A stretch of DNA of 35,007 nt from Nymphaea colorata (Eukaryota > Streptophyta > Magnoliopsida > Nymphaeales > Nymphaeaceae): positions 1 through 35,007 of the forward strand of contig NW_022204939.1 in NCBI RefSeq assembly GCF_008831285.2. Direction: 5' to 3'. The position numbers and the translations under genes are program-made. This document shows, one piece after another, positions 1 through 9,968 of the stretch; the stretch's first letter is position 1, and each line of letters starts with the position of its first letter. The notes under the pieces are model-generated. The model saw only the letters and a list, made by a program, of their open reading frames with translations, was not told the origin of the DNA and searched no databases.

Positions 1-469
1 ATAAAAAAGGGAGGAATGCCTATGACTGAATACCTTCAACATATTAGTTTCTGACATGATTCTCTTAGCCGAGTGCAGCACTTGTCTCAGATACAGACCT
101 TGTTCTCTATACCTGAATGGACTGAATTCTGAATATGAATCTTTATTACCACTGTTATTGCATTCAAAGATCTGCCTTCATTTTTCTGAATTATATGATA
201 TGTTAATTACTCAAGAGCGACGACTTGGAGTGCTTTCTTCATCCCTGATGGCTCAGGTTGAAGCCACTGCCACTACCTTTATTGCTGAACAAGGGCATGG
301 GCGTGGTTTTATTACAGACCAAGGGTGTGGGCGTGCTTTTATTACTGACCAAGGGCATGGGCATGGCAACTATAATGGTGGTAGGGGTAGAGGCTGTAAT
401 GGAGGAAGAGGAAACTATGGAAAAAATAATAATACTAACAAGTCCAGCCAAGGAGTAACTTGTCAATAA
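1..469 (+). pseudogene. gag: copia gag (nucleocapsid precursor) fragment, frameshifted
   Basis: The frame open from 56 shows a leucine-rich segment with the motif LNGLNSEYESL, then FSELYDMLITQERRLG, then a Gly/Arg/Asn-rich tail with repeated GRGF- and TDQG-type stretches up to a stop at 467-469. This order (UBN2-type gag domain, the 'LYDxLLTxExRL' motif, basic glycine-rich linker) is typical of plant copia gag, whose product coats the element RNA in the virus-like particle. Bases 1-55 continue the domain in another frame (MTEYLQ), so a frameshift near 50 is needed. The CCHC zinc knuckle expected after the Gly-rich tail is missing: the frame stops just after a single Cys-Gln. The true start lies outside the window. 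Confidence 0.82.
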
Positions 470-483
470 CATGCCCTTACACA

Positions 484-924
484 TCCCAGTAGAACGAGAT
501 AGTAGAAAGGAAGCATAGGAATCTGGTGGAAATGGGACTCGCCATAATTATTCATGCCAATATGCCACAAAAATTTTGGTTTGATGCTTTTAAAACTGTT
601 GTTCATCTTATTAACAGGTTGCCTATTGCAGACTTGCAAATGACGCTGTATGAGAAGCTCTTGCATGAAGTTCCCAAATATAGTCATCTAAGAACCTTTG
701 GTTGTACCGTCTATCCATTGAATGGGCCTAGACGTGCTTCAAAACTACAAGCCAAAGCTCAAACCTGCGTCTTCATTGGGTATGGTAGCTGTCATAAAGG
801 TTGTGTTTGTTACAATCCAATCTCTAATGGTGTCATCATATCTAGACATGTTATTTTTTATGAAAGAAATTTTTTATACTCTCATTGTGGTCCCTCTTTT
901 ACAGCCTCAAACATTTCAAGTTAG
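484..924 (+). pseudogene. int: copia integrase C-terminal part, truncated
   Basis: Reading from 493 gives VERKHRNLVEMGLA, matching the conserved 'VERKHRHIVEMGLALL' block at the end of the copia integrase core, preceded by an in-frame TAG at 490-492. Then follow FWFDAFKTVVHLINRLP, a 'LRTFGC' block (about residue 57 of the frame starting at 526), KLQAKAQTCVFIGYG and ISRHVIFYE, all in the usual copia order. In the intact protein this enzyme inserts element cDNA into the host chromosome. The catalytic D,D-35-E residues lie in the missing upstream part, so this piece cannot be active. It ends at a TAG at 922-924, before the reverse transcriptase. Confidence 0.85.
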
Positions 925-1170
925 CTAAAGTCGTCATCCAGATCTGAATATATTAAGCTTAGGCCTATCAATGAGCTAAAGAGAGTTTACCTCTTATTGT
1001 GTTGCCTAGAATCATTCCTAGTTCCTCAAGTTGCTCAGCAGTTCAAACTGGTTCCAATCACTTTCATGTGCACATACCATCAATTTCAGCATACTTAGAC
1101 CTTCATGGAACTAGAAACATATGTTACAGACAATTCCAGCACAAGGGTGTCACAGTGTGCTTCATATAGC

Positions 1171-1414
1171 TATATTATGAACATAGCACCACATTATATA
1201 TATTCATTCACAAATAGCTCATGTATTACCCTAAAAATACCCATTTATTTTTCTGCACACAGGTAATTACGCCTCATACATGCATATATATATTTATTTT
1301 TAGGCAATCAGAGATGTCAAAGACTAAGAGTGTTGTGTATCATTTCCAGAATATAACACTTCACACATCTATTCATATCTAGGTGCGTAAATACATGGAT
1401 TCGCTACTATAACA

Positions 1415-1448
<34 letters not shown>

Positions 1449-2390
1449 AGCAACAAAGGTACAAGGGGTACATGCTGCACTCATAGCTAAGTATTCCCAT
1501 ACCTTATTGCTCTATGCTGCAATCAATTCAGTCCGCCAAGAAGGCTACTGTTCCAAGGTAGTGTGGTACGATTTCCTTGCAAAACATGCATCTACATGTA
1601 TAATTTCAGCCCCACCAAATAGAATTCTCCTTGCTTTATATATACATATGTACCTACATATATAGATTATTTATAAAAGAAACTATATAACACTTACCAG
1701 GGTCTCTCTAACTGTACAGCCCCTGATTTTTTACTGTCAGCACCCTAGCTCTTTGGCTTTCTTGATCCTCCAAGCTGCGGATAACAGTCACGTGGACCAG
1801 TGCCTCTTTGCTCTTGATCTTCACCCCAAGATGCAGGAAACAAGGGTTAGCTTTCACTTTTTCATAATTTCTAACAGCTGGAACCCTTCCCCCTACGGCT
1901 GCGGCAAATGGGAACCTGAGGTATGGGGTTAAATAAGCCCAATACATGGCGAGCAACACCCCCAAATGATTTTTCTCAGGAAGGCTTCTCAGCTGCCCTC
2001 AATCATCTTTAGTTTCTTTTAATATTTTCAGTTACCACTTCTACCAAGGTATATATTTGGTAACCCATTCATTTCTTTCCATGGCTGCCCCCTTTATGAT
2101 ATAGTTCACAGTTTCAACTATTTTTATCAGTTATTGAATCTACCAATTATAGCCTATACTCTTATTAAATTTTTGTGATAATAAAGAAAAAAAAAAGAAA
2201 AATGTGGGCATTAAAGCAACCGTCCAGTTTGAGCCGGAAGTATTGGTTAGAAGGCGATCAGTTCTTAGGGATGATGTTAGCGATCATCAGTTTGTTTGAT
2301 CAACTTTCAAAGGTCATGAGTTATAATGAAAAATTTGACTTTTGGTATTGTTTTGGCTGCAAGAATGATATGTATAGAGGGATAAAATTT
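1171..2390. other. unclassified AT-rich stretch with a TA microsatellite
   Basis: No gene is recognised. A TA dinucleotide run lies at about 1418-1446, and the short open frame overlapping it is a by-product of that run. A minus-strand open frame at 1708-1965 is described separately. The rest is AT-rich with scattered stops in all frames and no clear match to the repeats elsewhere in the window. Confidence 0.5.
1708..1965 (-). other. unrecognised minus-strand open frame, 85 codons
   Basis: This frame reads open for 85 codons and remains open a few codons upstream of its first Met. Its composition is more protein-like than neighbouring frames: an Ala/Gly/Val-rich stretch (AAAVGGRVPAV) is followed by charged and hydrophobic residues (KVKANPCFLHLGVKIKSKE). 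It is not a family I recognise. It could be a decayed exon, a fragment of a transposon protein, or chance. It has no obvious splice context and no paralogue in the other repeat copies in the window. Confidence 0.2.
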
Positions 2391-3039
2391 TGATATAGAA
2401 AGCACATTTAGATGGGTGCTTTGTGATGTTAGGGGTGCTTTCCTTCCAGTTTTCACTTTTCACCTGTACAAATCACACCTTAGGCATGAAATATATTGGA
2501 TCATATAGATATATAGCCCTCCACGTACGTCATTAAAATGATCTCAATGCCCACCTAAGCAAGAAATTAAGTCTAAGGTCACCTACGTTCTTTAGAGAGA
2601 GCTTCGCGATTGACCCATCAGTGTCGAAAACTCAAGCCGCATCGATTGAAGAAATCGACGAGCAACAACCCATGACAACGCTGGTGGCTAAAGTGCAGTT
2701 TCTCCTCCTCCACCAACCCCCTCTCCTCTTTCTTCTTCGTCGGCCACTTGAATCTGTGGAACTGGTCAATGCCCGATATGAGATATGAGATCGAGCTGCT
2801 GCACACTTCTGTGGATCCACAAGTATACAGTATCGTAGGAAAAAAGATGAAGGTTGGATTATTTCTGAATTTTTTAATGGCATACCGTGTCTATTTTACA
2901 CTTTTTAATTTTTTCATAACCTTTTTTTACCCTTTTAAAATGTTCCTTTTCTACTATAAACAGGGATATTTTGGTCATTATTTACCCATATACACAATTT
3001 TTTTACATATAACCTGTTTTGACAACCCGTTTCTACAGG

Positions 3040-3072
<33 letters not shown>

Positions 3073-3535
3073 ATCAATCTTCTCAGTCGTCTTTTTCTTA
3101 CAAAATATATCTTCTCCATATAGAGTACCTTCTTGGACCGGACACTCTCTTTTTCGCTATGACTGTTTTATTAATGCAAATCTGTTCGTGTTGGCCCATG
3201 TCCACCCGAACTCAGCTGAACACTCTCCATTCATTGCTCTCATCATGAGCACCTGTCATCACCCTCTTTCTCTCTCTCTCTCTCGCTCTCTCTGATTTGG
3301 CCTGATTTGTTTTTTTATTCTCGAATAGCTGTTAAGGTGGAAAGATTAACAGAAGATGTGGACTGCGAAAGAGTCATGCATGGAATATTCTTCTGTCAGA
3401 TTTTTCTTTCTTTGACAAGTAGCCTAAACCAGTGTTGTTAGAGGTGCACACCTGCATGAGGTCTCTGTGCATCACCTAGAAGAAAGCCTCAAAGCATCTG
3501 AGTGATGCCTCATTGACCTAATTAAGGTGTGCGGC
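2390..3535 (+). repeat. copy 0: partial, divergent copy of the local repeat unit
   Basis: The segment aligns by eye, in order and same orientation, with about 8860-10190 of unit A and 24270-25440 of unit B. Shared landmarks are the 'agatgggtgctttgtg' start, 'atgcccacctaagcaagaaatt', the Thr/Lys-poor T-rich stretch near 2840-2960, the 'aactcagctgaacrctctcca' motif near 3210, a CT microsatellite (about 3266-3293) and the 'gaggtctgtgtgca' end. It is clearly more divergent than A is from B. Because it keeps 'acctagaagaaagcctca' at 3473-3490, which B has and A lacks, it helps to tell deletions from insertions. The minus-strand open frames here are low-confidence by-products. Confidence 0.75.
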
Positions 3536-3621
<86 letters not shown>

Positions 3622-3623
3622 AT
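3536..3623. repeat. TA microsatellite
   Basis: An interrupted (TA)n run of about 88 bp leads into a short GT run, as also seen at the matching place in unit B (22731-22780). Confidence 0.9.
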
Positions 3624-3765
3624 CTGTGTGTGTGTATATTGAAATCGGGCAGCTATTTTTGTGCTTGAATGGTTATTTTGTATCATTAAAAACTGCTGTA
3701 AAAGTTGTATTCCATTATTTGAAACCATGGTCAACAACTGATCATTGCAAATGCATATTTTGATG
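3624..3765 (+). repeat. fragment homologous to unit A 7197-7335
   Basis: After the GT run, the 'ttgaaatcgggcagctattt ... aaccatggtcaac ... gatcattgcaaatgcat' string matches unit A near 7213-7335 and unit B near 22780-22905. In copy 0 this piece follows sequence that corresponds to about 10190 of unit A, so the order is permuted relative to A and B. Confidence 0.75.
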
Positions 3766-3767
3766 GA

Positions 3768-4036
3768 TTCGAGGTGAAAATCACCTAGAAGACATCGCTA
3801 GGTTGTTGCATTTGAGAACTCACGGAAAACCTGTGCTGGGGACATCCAGCTACAGCTTGATAGGGAAGAGCAGCGACCTTTTAGGGTTGACAGATTTGGA
3901 GTTTAAGAAAGCTGTGGCATATAGAGAAAAGTCGACGTCATTAATTGTTTTAGAGCTACAAAAGAAATGGAGACATGCAAAACATGGTGTAACTTCACAA
4001 GAAATGGACCTGGTAATGAGGTCTTTTCATGTATGA
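3768..4036 (+). pseudogene. exon-like open frame of unknown origin
   Basis: A frame open from about 3764 (just after a TGA at 3761-3763) to a stop at 4034-4036 reads like genuine protein: HLEDIARLLHLRTHGKPVLG, then SSYSLIGKSSDLLGLTDLEF, a Lys/Glu-rich stretch, and ends ...MDLVMRSFHV. It starts almost exactly where the local repeat homology ends. Its 5' side has a possible splice acceptor AG at about 3786-3788 without a good pyrimidine tract, and 'cat|gtatga' at about 4030 could be a donor. I do not recognise the family. It could be a captured exon, a relic of a host gene, or chance; a 75-90 codon unbroken, well-mixed frame in such AT-rich DNA makes chance less likely but does not exclude it. 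Confidence 0.35.
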
Positions 4037-4289
4037 CTATCAAAGCTAGTGCTATCTGGATAATTAAATCATGAAATATCGGGCCGAGAACGAACTGGTA
4101 CAATTCAAATGGGTTGATTCAAACCAATTTTCACATGTAAAATGAAAAAAGAAAATGTAAAATAGATGACAAGAAAACATGAAAGTACAAATTAAGAACA
4201 AGAAAGAAACGACAATACATTCTTTGTCTTTCTCTTGGCCTTCCTTGTCTTCAATTTAGTTGGCCCGAGAGAATTTGATTGTTGTTGGT
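4037..4289. other. no feature seen
   Basis: AT-rich sequence without a recognisable gene. The last part (4240-4289) may already belong to the copia remnant that follows. Confidence 0.4.
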
Positions 4290-4482
4290 GGTGGCCTTGT
4301 TTGTCTTTGATTTAGTTTATGTAGTAGAGCCCATGTATCTCTTTTGTATCCATAACCAAATCCTCCTTCGGAGTTTCTCGGGAAAATAACGTGGCAATCA
4401 AGATATTTTGGTTAGTTTGCTAACCGATGGCTATTAAGAAATTTCTGTAACATAGAGCTGTGCTAGATTTGTTAACAAGAGG
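4290..4482 (-). pseudogene. copia gag-pre-integrase remnant (minus strand)
   Basis: The stretch is paralogous to 16360-16520: both share 'gtagtagagcccat', a 'ccttc(c)ggrgtttct' block and, almost perfectly, the 45-bp string 'gaaatttctgtaacatag...gctagatttgttaacaa' (4438-4481 and 16480-16522). The better preserved copy at 16201-16520 identifies it as the region of copia pol around the gag-pre-integrase domain. Here only the short piece before the histidine motif can be followed, and it is broken by stops and small insertions. It marks the shared left flank of units A and B. Confidence 0.55.
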
Positions 4483-4619
4483 AAAATGTCTAATTCCTTT
4501 AAACAGAAGTTGTATCTCTCTTCTTCTATGCTGCTTCTACTTTCTTTTGTTTCGTCCTCTTTTTTTTTAAGTTGTACTGTGGCATTCAGTACTCTTTGGA
4601 TGTTTTCAGTTTCATTTAA

Positions 4620-4624
<5 letters not shown>

Positions 4625-4650
<26 letters not shown>

Positions 4651-4651
4651 A
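4625..4651. repeat. CT microsatellite at the start of unit A
   Basis: A (CT)n run of about 27 bp preceded by 'tttcatttaatacaa'. The same arrangement, with a longer CT run, occurs at 34557-34611 in unit C. Confidence 0.9.
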
Positions 4652-5193
4652 TGTGTGTGCATGTGCATATATACATTATATAAACAACATACCACTTACG
4701 TAAGGGACAGAAGCCGGGCCTATTAAAATTCCTTTTCTCTACAATTTAGCACTATCTTAAAACATATTTAATGATAAACATACTTTAAGTTAGTTATTTT
4801 TTATTTTATTAATATACCATAATAATTAAAAAAGGAATGGCACTTGCAACATCAAAATTTTAATAGTAGAAAAATTACTTTTTTTTTATAAAAGTAATTT
4901 GAACTTAAACATTGTTTAGATTAAATTAGTGTTTATAATGAAGACATTAGGAGATTCATATTTTGTTCAGAACACTTTTTAACACAAATATAAGAGGTCT
5001 GTTGGTTTTTGTTTGTGATCAAAGTAGTGTGTGTGTGTGTGTGTGTGTATATATTGAATGGTGAACTGACTTTTTAGAGTTATTCAGCCATCAAGTCATG
5101 GTTATCATATCTAACTTGATAGATAGGAGAAAAATAAAGAGAAAAACGTGATATGTATTTTCATTATCTATTATTAGTTATATACACACACAC

Positions 5194-5194
<1 letters not shown>

Positions 5195-5265
<71 letters not shown>
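5195..5265. repeat. TA microsatellite preceded by CA repeat
   Basis: A run of about 70 bp of (TA)n follows 'tatatacacacacacataata'. The same composite occurs twice in unit B (18240-18377 and 18582-18689), showing length change between copies. Confidence 0.9.
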
Positions 5266-5270
<5 letters not shown>

Positions 5271-5324
5271 GAATGGCAGTGCAATCTCTTTTACAACAAA
5301 AGATATTGAGAAAAGTCTTATCAA

Positions 5325-6205
5325 TGTAAATTATTTGTTTTTATCCAACAGGGTGGTTCCCCTCTTTTTTGACTTCTCCACCACTAAAAGTGATGTGTGG
5401 TGGAAGAAAGAAATATAGTGACAGCTCCACGCATTTTGAGTTCTTATGCACGTGTAGAGAGAGGGGGAGAAAGAGAAGGGGGCCGAGAGAGCAAACAGAA
5501 AGATGGAATTCCTTCCGGCATTAGCCAGTGACGATAGGAAACCATGAATATTCCTGAGGACCGTGGTATAGGTACTGTGAATAGCTTTAAAATAGGGAAG
5601 GGAAGCTGGTCGATCAAGCAGGGCGTCTTTCAGATGTGGTTCCATTAGCATATGTGTTTTCTACATGCTTTTGTGGTGATGCTGCTTTGTGTTGAAGTCA
5701 GTGATATATGTGAGAGACTTCCTTCATAAAAAAGGACAAAAAGTTGCCGAAAGTTGTTCTTCTGCTTGAAGAGTCATATTTAGCACATGTTGAATCATAT
5801 AAATTAGACTATCAATTGCTACTGATGTAACAGATTTGGATTTTTCTTGTTACCATGGTATTCATAATTCCTGTGTTTGATAGCCACCGTATTGCCATGG
5901 GAAGCACAATCTACCAACATCACATAAGTATTTTGATTTGAGCATTTCTATTCCACCTCTAAGTCTGTGTCTTTCCCACCTCTAAGTCTGTGTCTTTCCC
6001 ACCAAGACAGGAACTTTAATATCAACGATGTCATATCATGTAAATTAATGGTTTTTATTCAACAGGGTCGTTCTTCTCTTTTTTTACTTGTCTACCACTG
6101 AAGGTGAAAGTGTGTTGGAAGAAAGAAACAAAGTAACAGCTCCATGCCCTTTGACTTCTCTTGCATGAAGAGAGAGAGGGAGAGAGAGAGAGAGCAAAAG
6201 ATGGG
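5325..6205 (+). repeat. internal paralogous pair: 5325-5480 and 6045-6205
   Basis: Two stretches about 720 bp apart share 'aacagggt(g/c)gttcy', 'cttgtc/cttctccaccactraa', 'ggaagaaagaaa', 'gtracagctcca' and a purine-rich AG tail. Unit B has the same pair (about 18755-18920 and 19435-19615), so the internal duplication is older than the A/B duplication. They could be ends of a lost element, but no TG...CA borders or target duplication were found. Confidence 0.55.
5953..5998. repeat. 23-bp tandem duplication, unit A only
   Basis: The 23-bp word starting 'ccacctctaagtctgtgtct' is present twice in a row (5953-5975, 5976-5998). Unit B carries it once (about 19379-19401), so this is a change private to unit A. 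Confidence 0.85.
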
Positions 6206-7660
6206 AAGTACATGTTTTGTTCTTATTTTAAATAGTAGTCTGTGCTGATGAGTGGAAAAGAGAGATGAGTCTGACAAATCCTAAGGTCTGTTTTAGCAAA
6301 AGAACTCAAGTATGCAACTTTAGTTTGAAAGCGGAGAGTGCTTCCGGACGTAGTGGATCCTTCAGGTCCCTTTTTCAACAGTACCGAGGAGTAACCAGTC
6401 ATTACATAATCAAGATGGTTGAAGTTTTCTTGGGAATAAGATGAATGGTGAAGAAGTTTAACAACACTGTGATTGTTCTGATTCTCAAGATAGAAGGAGC
6501 TACAAGTGTAAACCAGTAGCAACCTATTTCCCCATGTAACTTATTATATGAGGTCATTTAAAACGTGCTGGCTCTTAGAGAGGCTTTAGGCAACACAATC
6601 CCAATTGTAAAATAAATTTTTTGTTGACCTATTATAGCACCTTTTTGGATATTGAAAGTAGGATAAAAGGAAAAGAATGGACAGGGCAAGAAAGGATTTG
6701 GGAAGAAAATGAGAGGAAAGAAAATAGAATGAAACAAATTGTTATAAAAGCTTGTTTGAATAGAAAGAAGAAGAATTGTTCAAACTATGTTTGTTTAGAC
6801 TACATAAAGGAAAAGAAATAAATAATTTAAGTTGATTTACAATAATACCCCAAAGACTCTAGAACTTATTATGCAAGTAAAATATTTTTGATTCAGTTAT
6901 ACGGCTGGATTCCAAGGGTCGCATGTCAATCTTTAAAAACCTATTATATATGCGGTATAATGTACATATATATATATATGTTTGTTTTCCTTATATAAAT
7001 TTTAAATAATTTATCACCTTAAAATCAACAATGAAAGATAACTTTAGCAATAGAGGACTTACAAATGTAAAAGGCCAAGCAAACCAAATACGTTTATGAC
7101 CTCAGGGTTTATCTATGCAACCATTAACATGTGTGAAGGCCTTCATCCAAGAAATCCATTTATTTCTTGCTTCATATTAATAGGGATCCTTAGGTAACTG
7201 TGTGTGTGTGTGTTGAAATTAGGCAGCTATTTCTGTGCTCAGATGGTTATTTTGTATTGTTAAAAACTGCCATAAAAGTTGGATTCCATAATTGAAAACC
7301 ATGGTCAATCAATTGATCATTGCAAATGCATCTTTCGCGGTGTTTTTTATCGACACCAAACAAACAAAATAACCATCCAGCCGTGGAGGTTCATCTTTGA
7401 ATCACTTGAATATTCAGAAATGATCACGCCAATCCATTGTTAATCACCCATTTTAAATAACTTTAAACATGTTTAAAGTATGATGACATTCCTTTATTTT
7501 CCAGTCAACCTTGTACAATAGATGGATCATATGAATATCCCATCAAAGGATGTAGGATGGCCCAGCAAAGCAAAATTACTATGATCTTTCAAAAAATTGA
7601 TTCCTCATGACATGAATAATTTCACGCTAGCCCGCCAACTTGTGATCTCAACCCCTTCTT

Positions 7661-7819
7661 TAGTGGTAGAGCCAAGACTTTTTGGCTGAAGGGCACGTGA
7701 GTCACCGACCTGGGTCTGATGTGGGGACTATGATGTGACAGCAACTAGGTCCAGCATCGTCGCAACAATACTGATGTGGGGCAATGGTGCACAGCAACCC
7801 ACACTTCGCTTCAATACTT
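7661..7819. mobile_element. short non-autonomous hAT-type element (159 bp)
   Basis: The stretch is flanked by identical 8-bp direct repeats CCCTTCTT at 7653-7660 and 7820-7827, the target-site length of hAT transposons. The left end reads tagtggtagagcca. The right end is degenerate here but in the paralogue at 29830-30010 reads agctccgctactg, an inverted match to the left end. There is no coding capacity. Paralogues lie at 23230-23359 (unit B) and 29830-30010. Confidence 0.6.
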
Positions 7820-8141
7820 CCCTTCTTACATGTTCACCGCTTATTGTGGTTACCTAAGGAATATGTTAAGATGTCTCTCTTATTGATCAAATGGTGATTG
7901 GAATTCTTCAACACAAGAATATTCATACGCTATTACTTAAAATTGCTTGGATTGTGGAGAAGGGTGCAGAAAACACAAAAAGTTGCATGCAATCCCCAGT
8001 AAATGATGCAAGAACTTGTTACATCACTAGCTAATGTCACCAGCCACCATTTGTCCCCAGGCAAAATGTTCCAATCTTGGTGTCTATAAATTACTGTCAT
8101 TTGTATATTTAATTACCTATTTGATATCTCATGAATAGAAT

Positions 8142-8154
8142 GAGGGGCTCCCTC
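8142..8154. other. short GC hairpin conserved in three copies
   Basis: The word 'gaggg gct ccctc' forms a 5-bp stem with a three-base loop. Unit B (23705-23719) and the fragment at 30131-30145 have 'cgaggg gct ccctcg' with a 6-bp stem. It is notable only because it is GC-rich and conserved in AT-rich DNA; no function is claimed. Confidence 0.4.
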
Positions 8155-8493
8155 GACAGTTTCAGAATGCAAAAACCTATTTGATTTCACAAGCAGTGGC
8201 TGCCGGAAGTTCATGCAGTGCCATTACATTATTATACAAGAATTTTTGTTAGGTACTGGAAAACTATATATTTTAAACTTAGAACATGGTAACTCCTCAA
8301 CTTGATTGCAAGATAAGCTAAGCAAGGTTATAATCAATCATCAAAATATGGAGTACATCACTAACTTGTGGAGTTTGGTGCATGTTGGATGGGGAGTCTA
8401 TGCTTCATGCCTTCAAACTAAGCAGAGTCCAAAAATCACCAAAATGGTTTTCAGCTAGAGATCAAGCTGAAGAAAAATAGAACCCTAAAGGGG

Positions 8494-8639
8494 TAGTGGC
8501 AAAGCCAAATTTCTGACTGTGGGGTAGTATTAGTTTAACTTTCAACTTTAAGGTATATAAAAAAAAATTAAAAAAAAAGAAGTATCAATGACTGGTACGG
8601 GAAATTGCTTACAAAATTTGCAATGCGGCTCCACTACTG
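8494..8639. mobile_element. second short hAT-type element (146 bp)
   Basis: The ends are imperfect inverted repeats: tagtggcaaagcc at the left and ggctccactactg at the right. The flanking 8-mers are taaagggg (8486-8493) and ttaaggag (8640-8647), which agree at 6 of 8 positions, consistent with an aged hAT target duplication. Unit B has the left part at about 24059 but lost the right end in a deletion of about 95 bp next to 24178. No coding capacity. Confidence 0.5.
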
Positions 8640-9502
8640 TTAAGGAGTCATTTGGCAGCAGGGACACTCATACAGTTTTCATAATAAGAACAACCCCTAA
8701 ATAGGTAGACAAATTGGGGGATGCTTAGCAGAAGTCTAACCGAGCGTGAGTGACTATACACAATTTCCCTGGATCTCTTTCCTCCAATGAAAAAGATTGA
8801 AAACCAGAAGGTGACAAAACAGGACATATAATAACTACGTACCATGAAGAAGAGAAAACAGATCTATTTAGATGGGTGCTTTGTGTTACTTCGTGCCTAA
8901 GAAGGTGCAGTCCTTCAAGTTTTCCTTTTAACCTATACAAATCCGACCTTAGGCATGAAATATATTGGATGATATAGATATGTTGCCCTCCACATACGTC
9001 ATCAAAAGTATATCAGATGCCCACCTAAGCAAGAAATTAAGTCCAAGATGTCTGAGAAAACTTGTTCCTATAGATGGATAAGCAAATGCTAGTCCATCAA
9101 TTCGTGATCCATTTCCAGATTTTTTAAAGTGATATCTCATCCACAGCATCGCATCAATTGAGGAATCAACAAGCGATATCCCATGACAATGATGGTGGCC
9201 AAAGTGCAGTTTCTCCTCTCCACCGCCTGCACACCCAAAGCCCTGATATGAGATTGAGTTGCGTGTACATCCGAACGCACAAGTATGCAGTGGAAAAAAG
9301 ATGGGGATTTTTTATATGTTAAATTTTTTTAATAAAGAAATGTTTATTTTAGACTTTTTTGACATATTCATAACCTTTTTTCTACTCTTTTAAAAAGTTT
9401 CTTTTTTATTATATTCAGAGAACAAAGATGGGGTTGGGCTACTTTTAAATTTTTTAATAAAATGATTTTTATTTTAGACTTTTGAACTCTTTCATAATAT
9501 CT

Positions 9503-9531
9503 TTCATATATAAATATATATATATATATAT
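9503..9531. repeat. TA microsatellite
   Basis: A short TA run; unit B has a longer run at the matching place (24793-24841). Confidence 0.85.
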
Positions 9532-9938
9532 CCTCTTCTTTGAAGATATGTCTTTTCTATAATACCTTTTCTTGGACCGGATACTCTCCTTTCATTATGG
9601 CTGTTACATTAATACAAATATGTTCGTGTTGTCCCATGTCCACCTGAGCTCTAAACCTGGTAATATATGTGTCATACTAATGCAAAAAAGTTTTGTGTGC
9701 TCGTTATGACGAAAATAGTCAAAATTCACACCAAAAAAAAAATTGGGAAGACAAAAGTGGAAGTCAAAAAAAAAAAAAAAAACTAAAAAGTACATACCTT
9801 TTGAAAATTATTAAAATGTCCCCTTACTCTTGGGGTATGTACGTTGGGTACCCTTAACCGGGCACTCAACTCAATCTACCCAAACTCAGCTGAACGCTCT
9901 CCACTCACTGCCTCTTCATGAGCAACTGTCACCACCCT

Positions 9939-9968
9939 TTCTCTCTCTCTCTCTCCCTCTCTCTCTCT
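9939..9968. repeat. CT microsatellite
   Basis: A CT run with one interruption, matching the run at 3266-3293 in copy 0. It is absent at the matching place in unit B (about 25243), where a short deletion removed it. Confidence 0.85.

Larger units (their letters stand above)
1..1170 (+). mobile_element. Ty1/copia retrotransposon relic, internally deleted
   Basis: This is a decayed copia-type LTR retrotransposon entering from the left window edge. A gag C-terminal half (1-469) is followed after only about 20 bases by the C-terminal half of integrase (484-924). The zinc knuckle, protease, gag-pre-integrase segment and integrase catalytic core that normally separate them are absent, so a deletion of roughly 1-1.5 kb is inferred from family layout. 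No reverse transcriptase or LTR is seen. From 925 to about 1170 the sequence is serine- and proline-rich in one frame, like the variable linker between integrase and reverse transcriptase, but this part is weak and the right boundary is a guess. Non-functional. Confidence 0.8.

Noticed and set aside
5331-5651. 106-codon minus-strand frame as a gene
   Set aside because: Its counterpart in unit B (about 18750-19060) is broken into shorter frames, and part of it is simply the reverse of an AG-rich run.
6223-6522. 99-codon minus-strand frame, with a possible copia 'FLGI'-like word on the other strand
   Set aside because: The unit B copy is open over much of it, but no set of copia reverse transcriptase motifs is present on either strand; one four-residue match is not enough.
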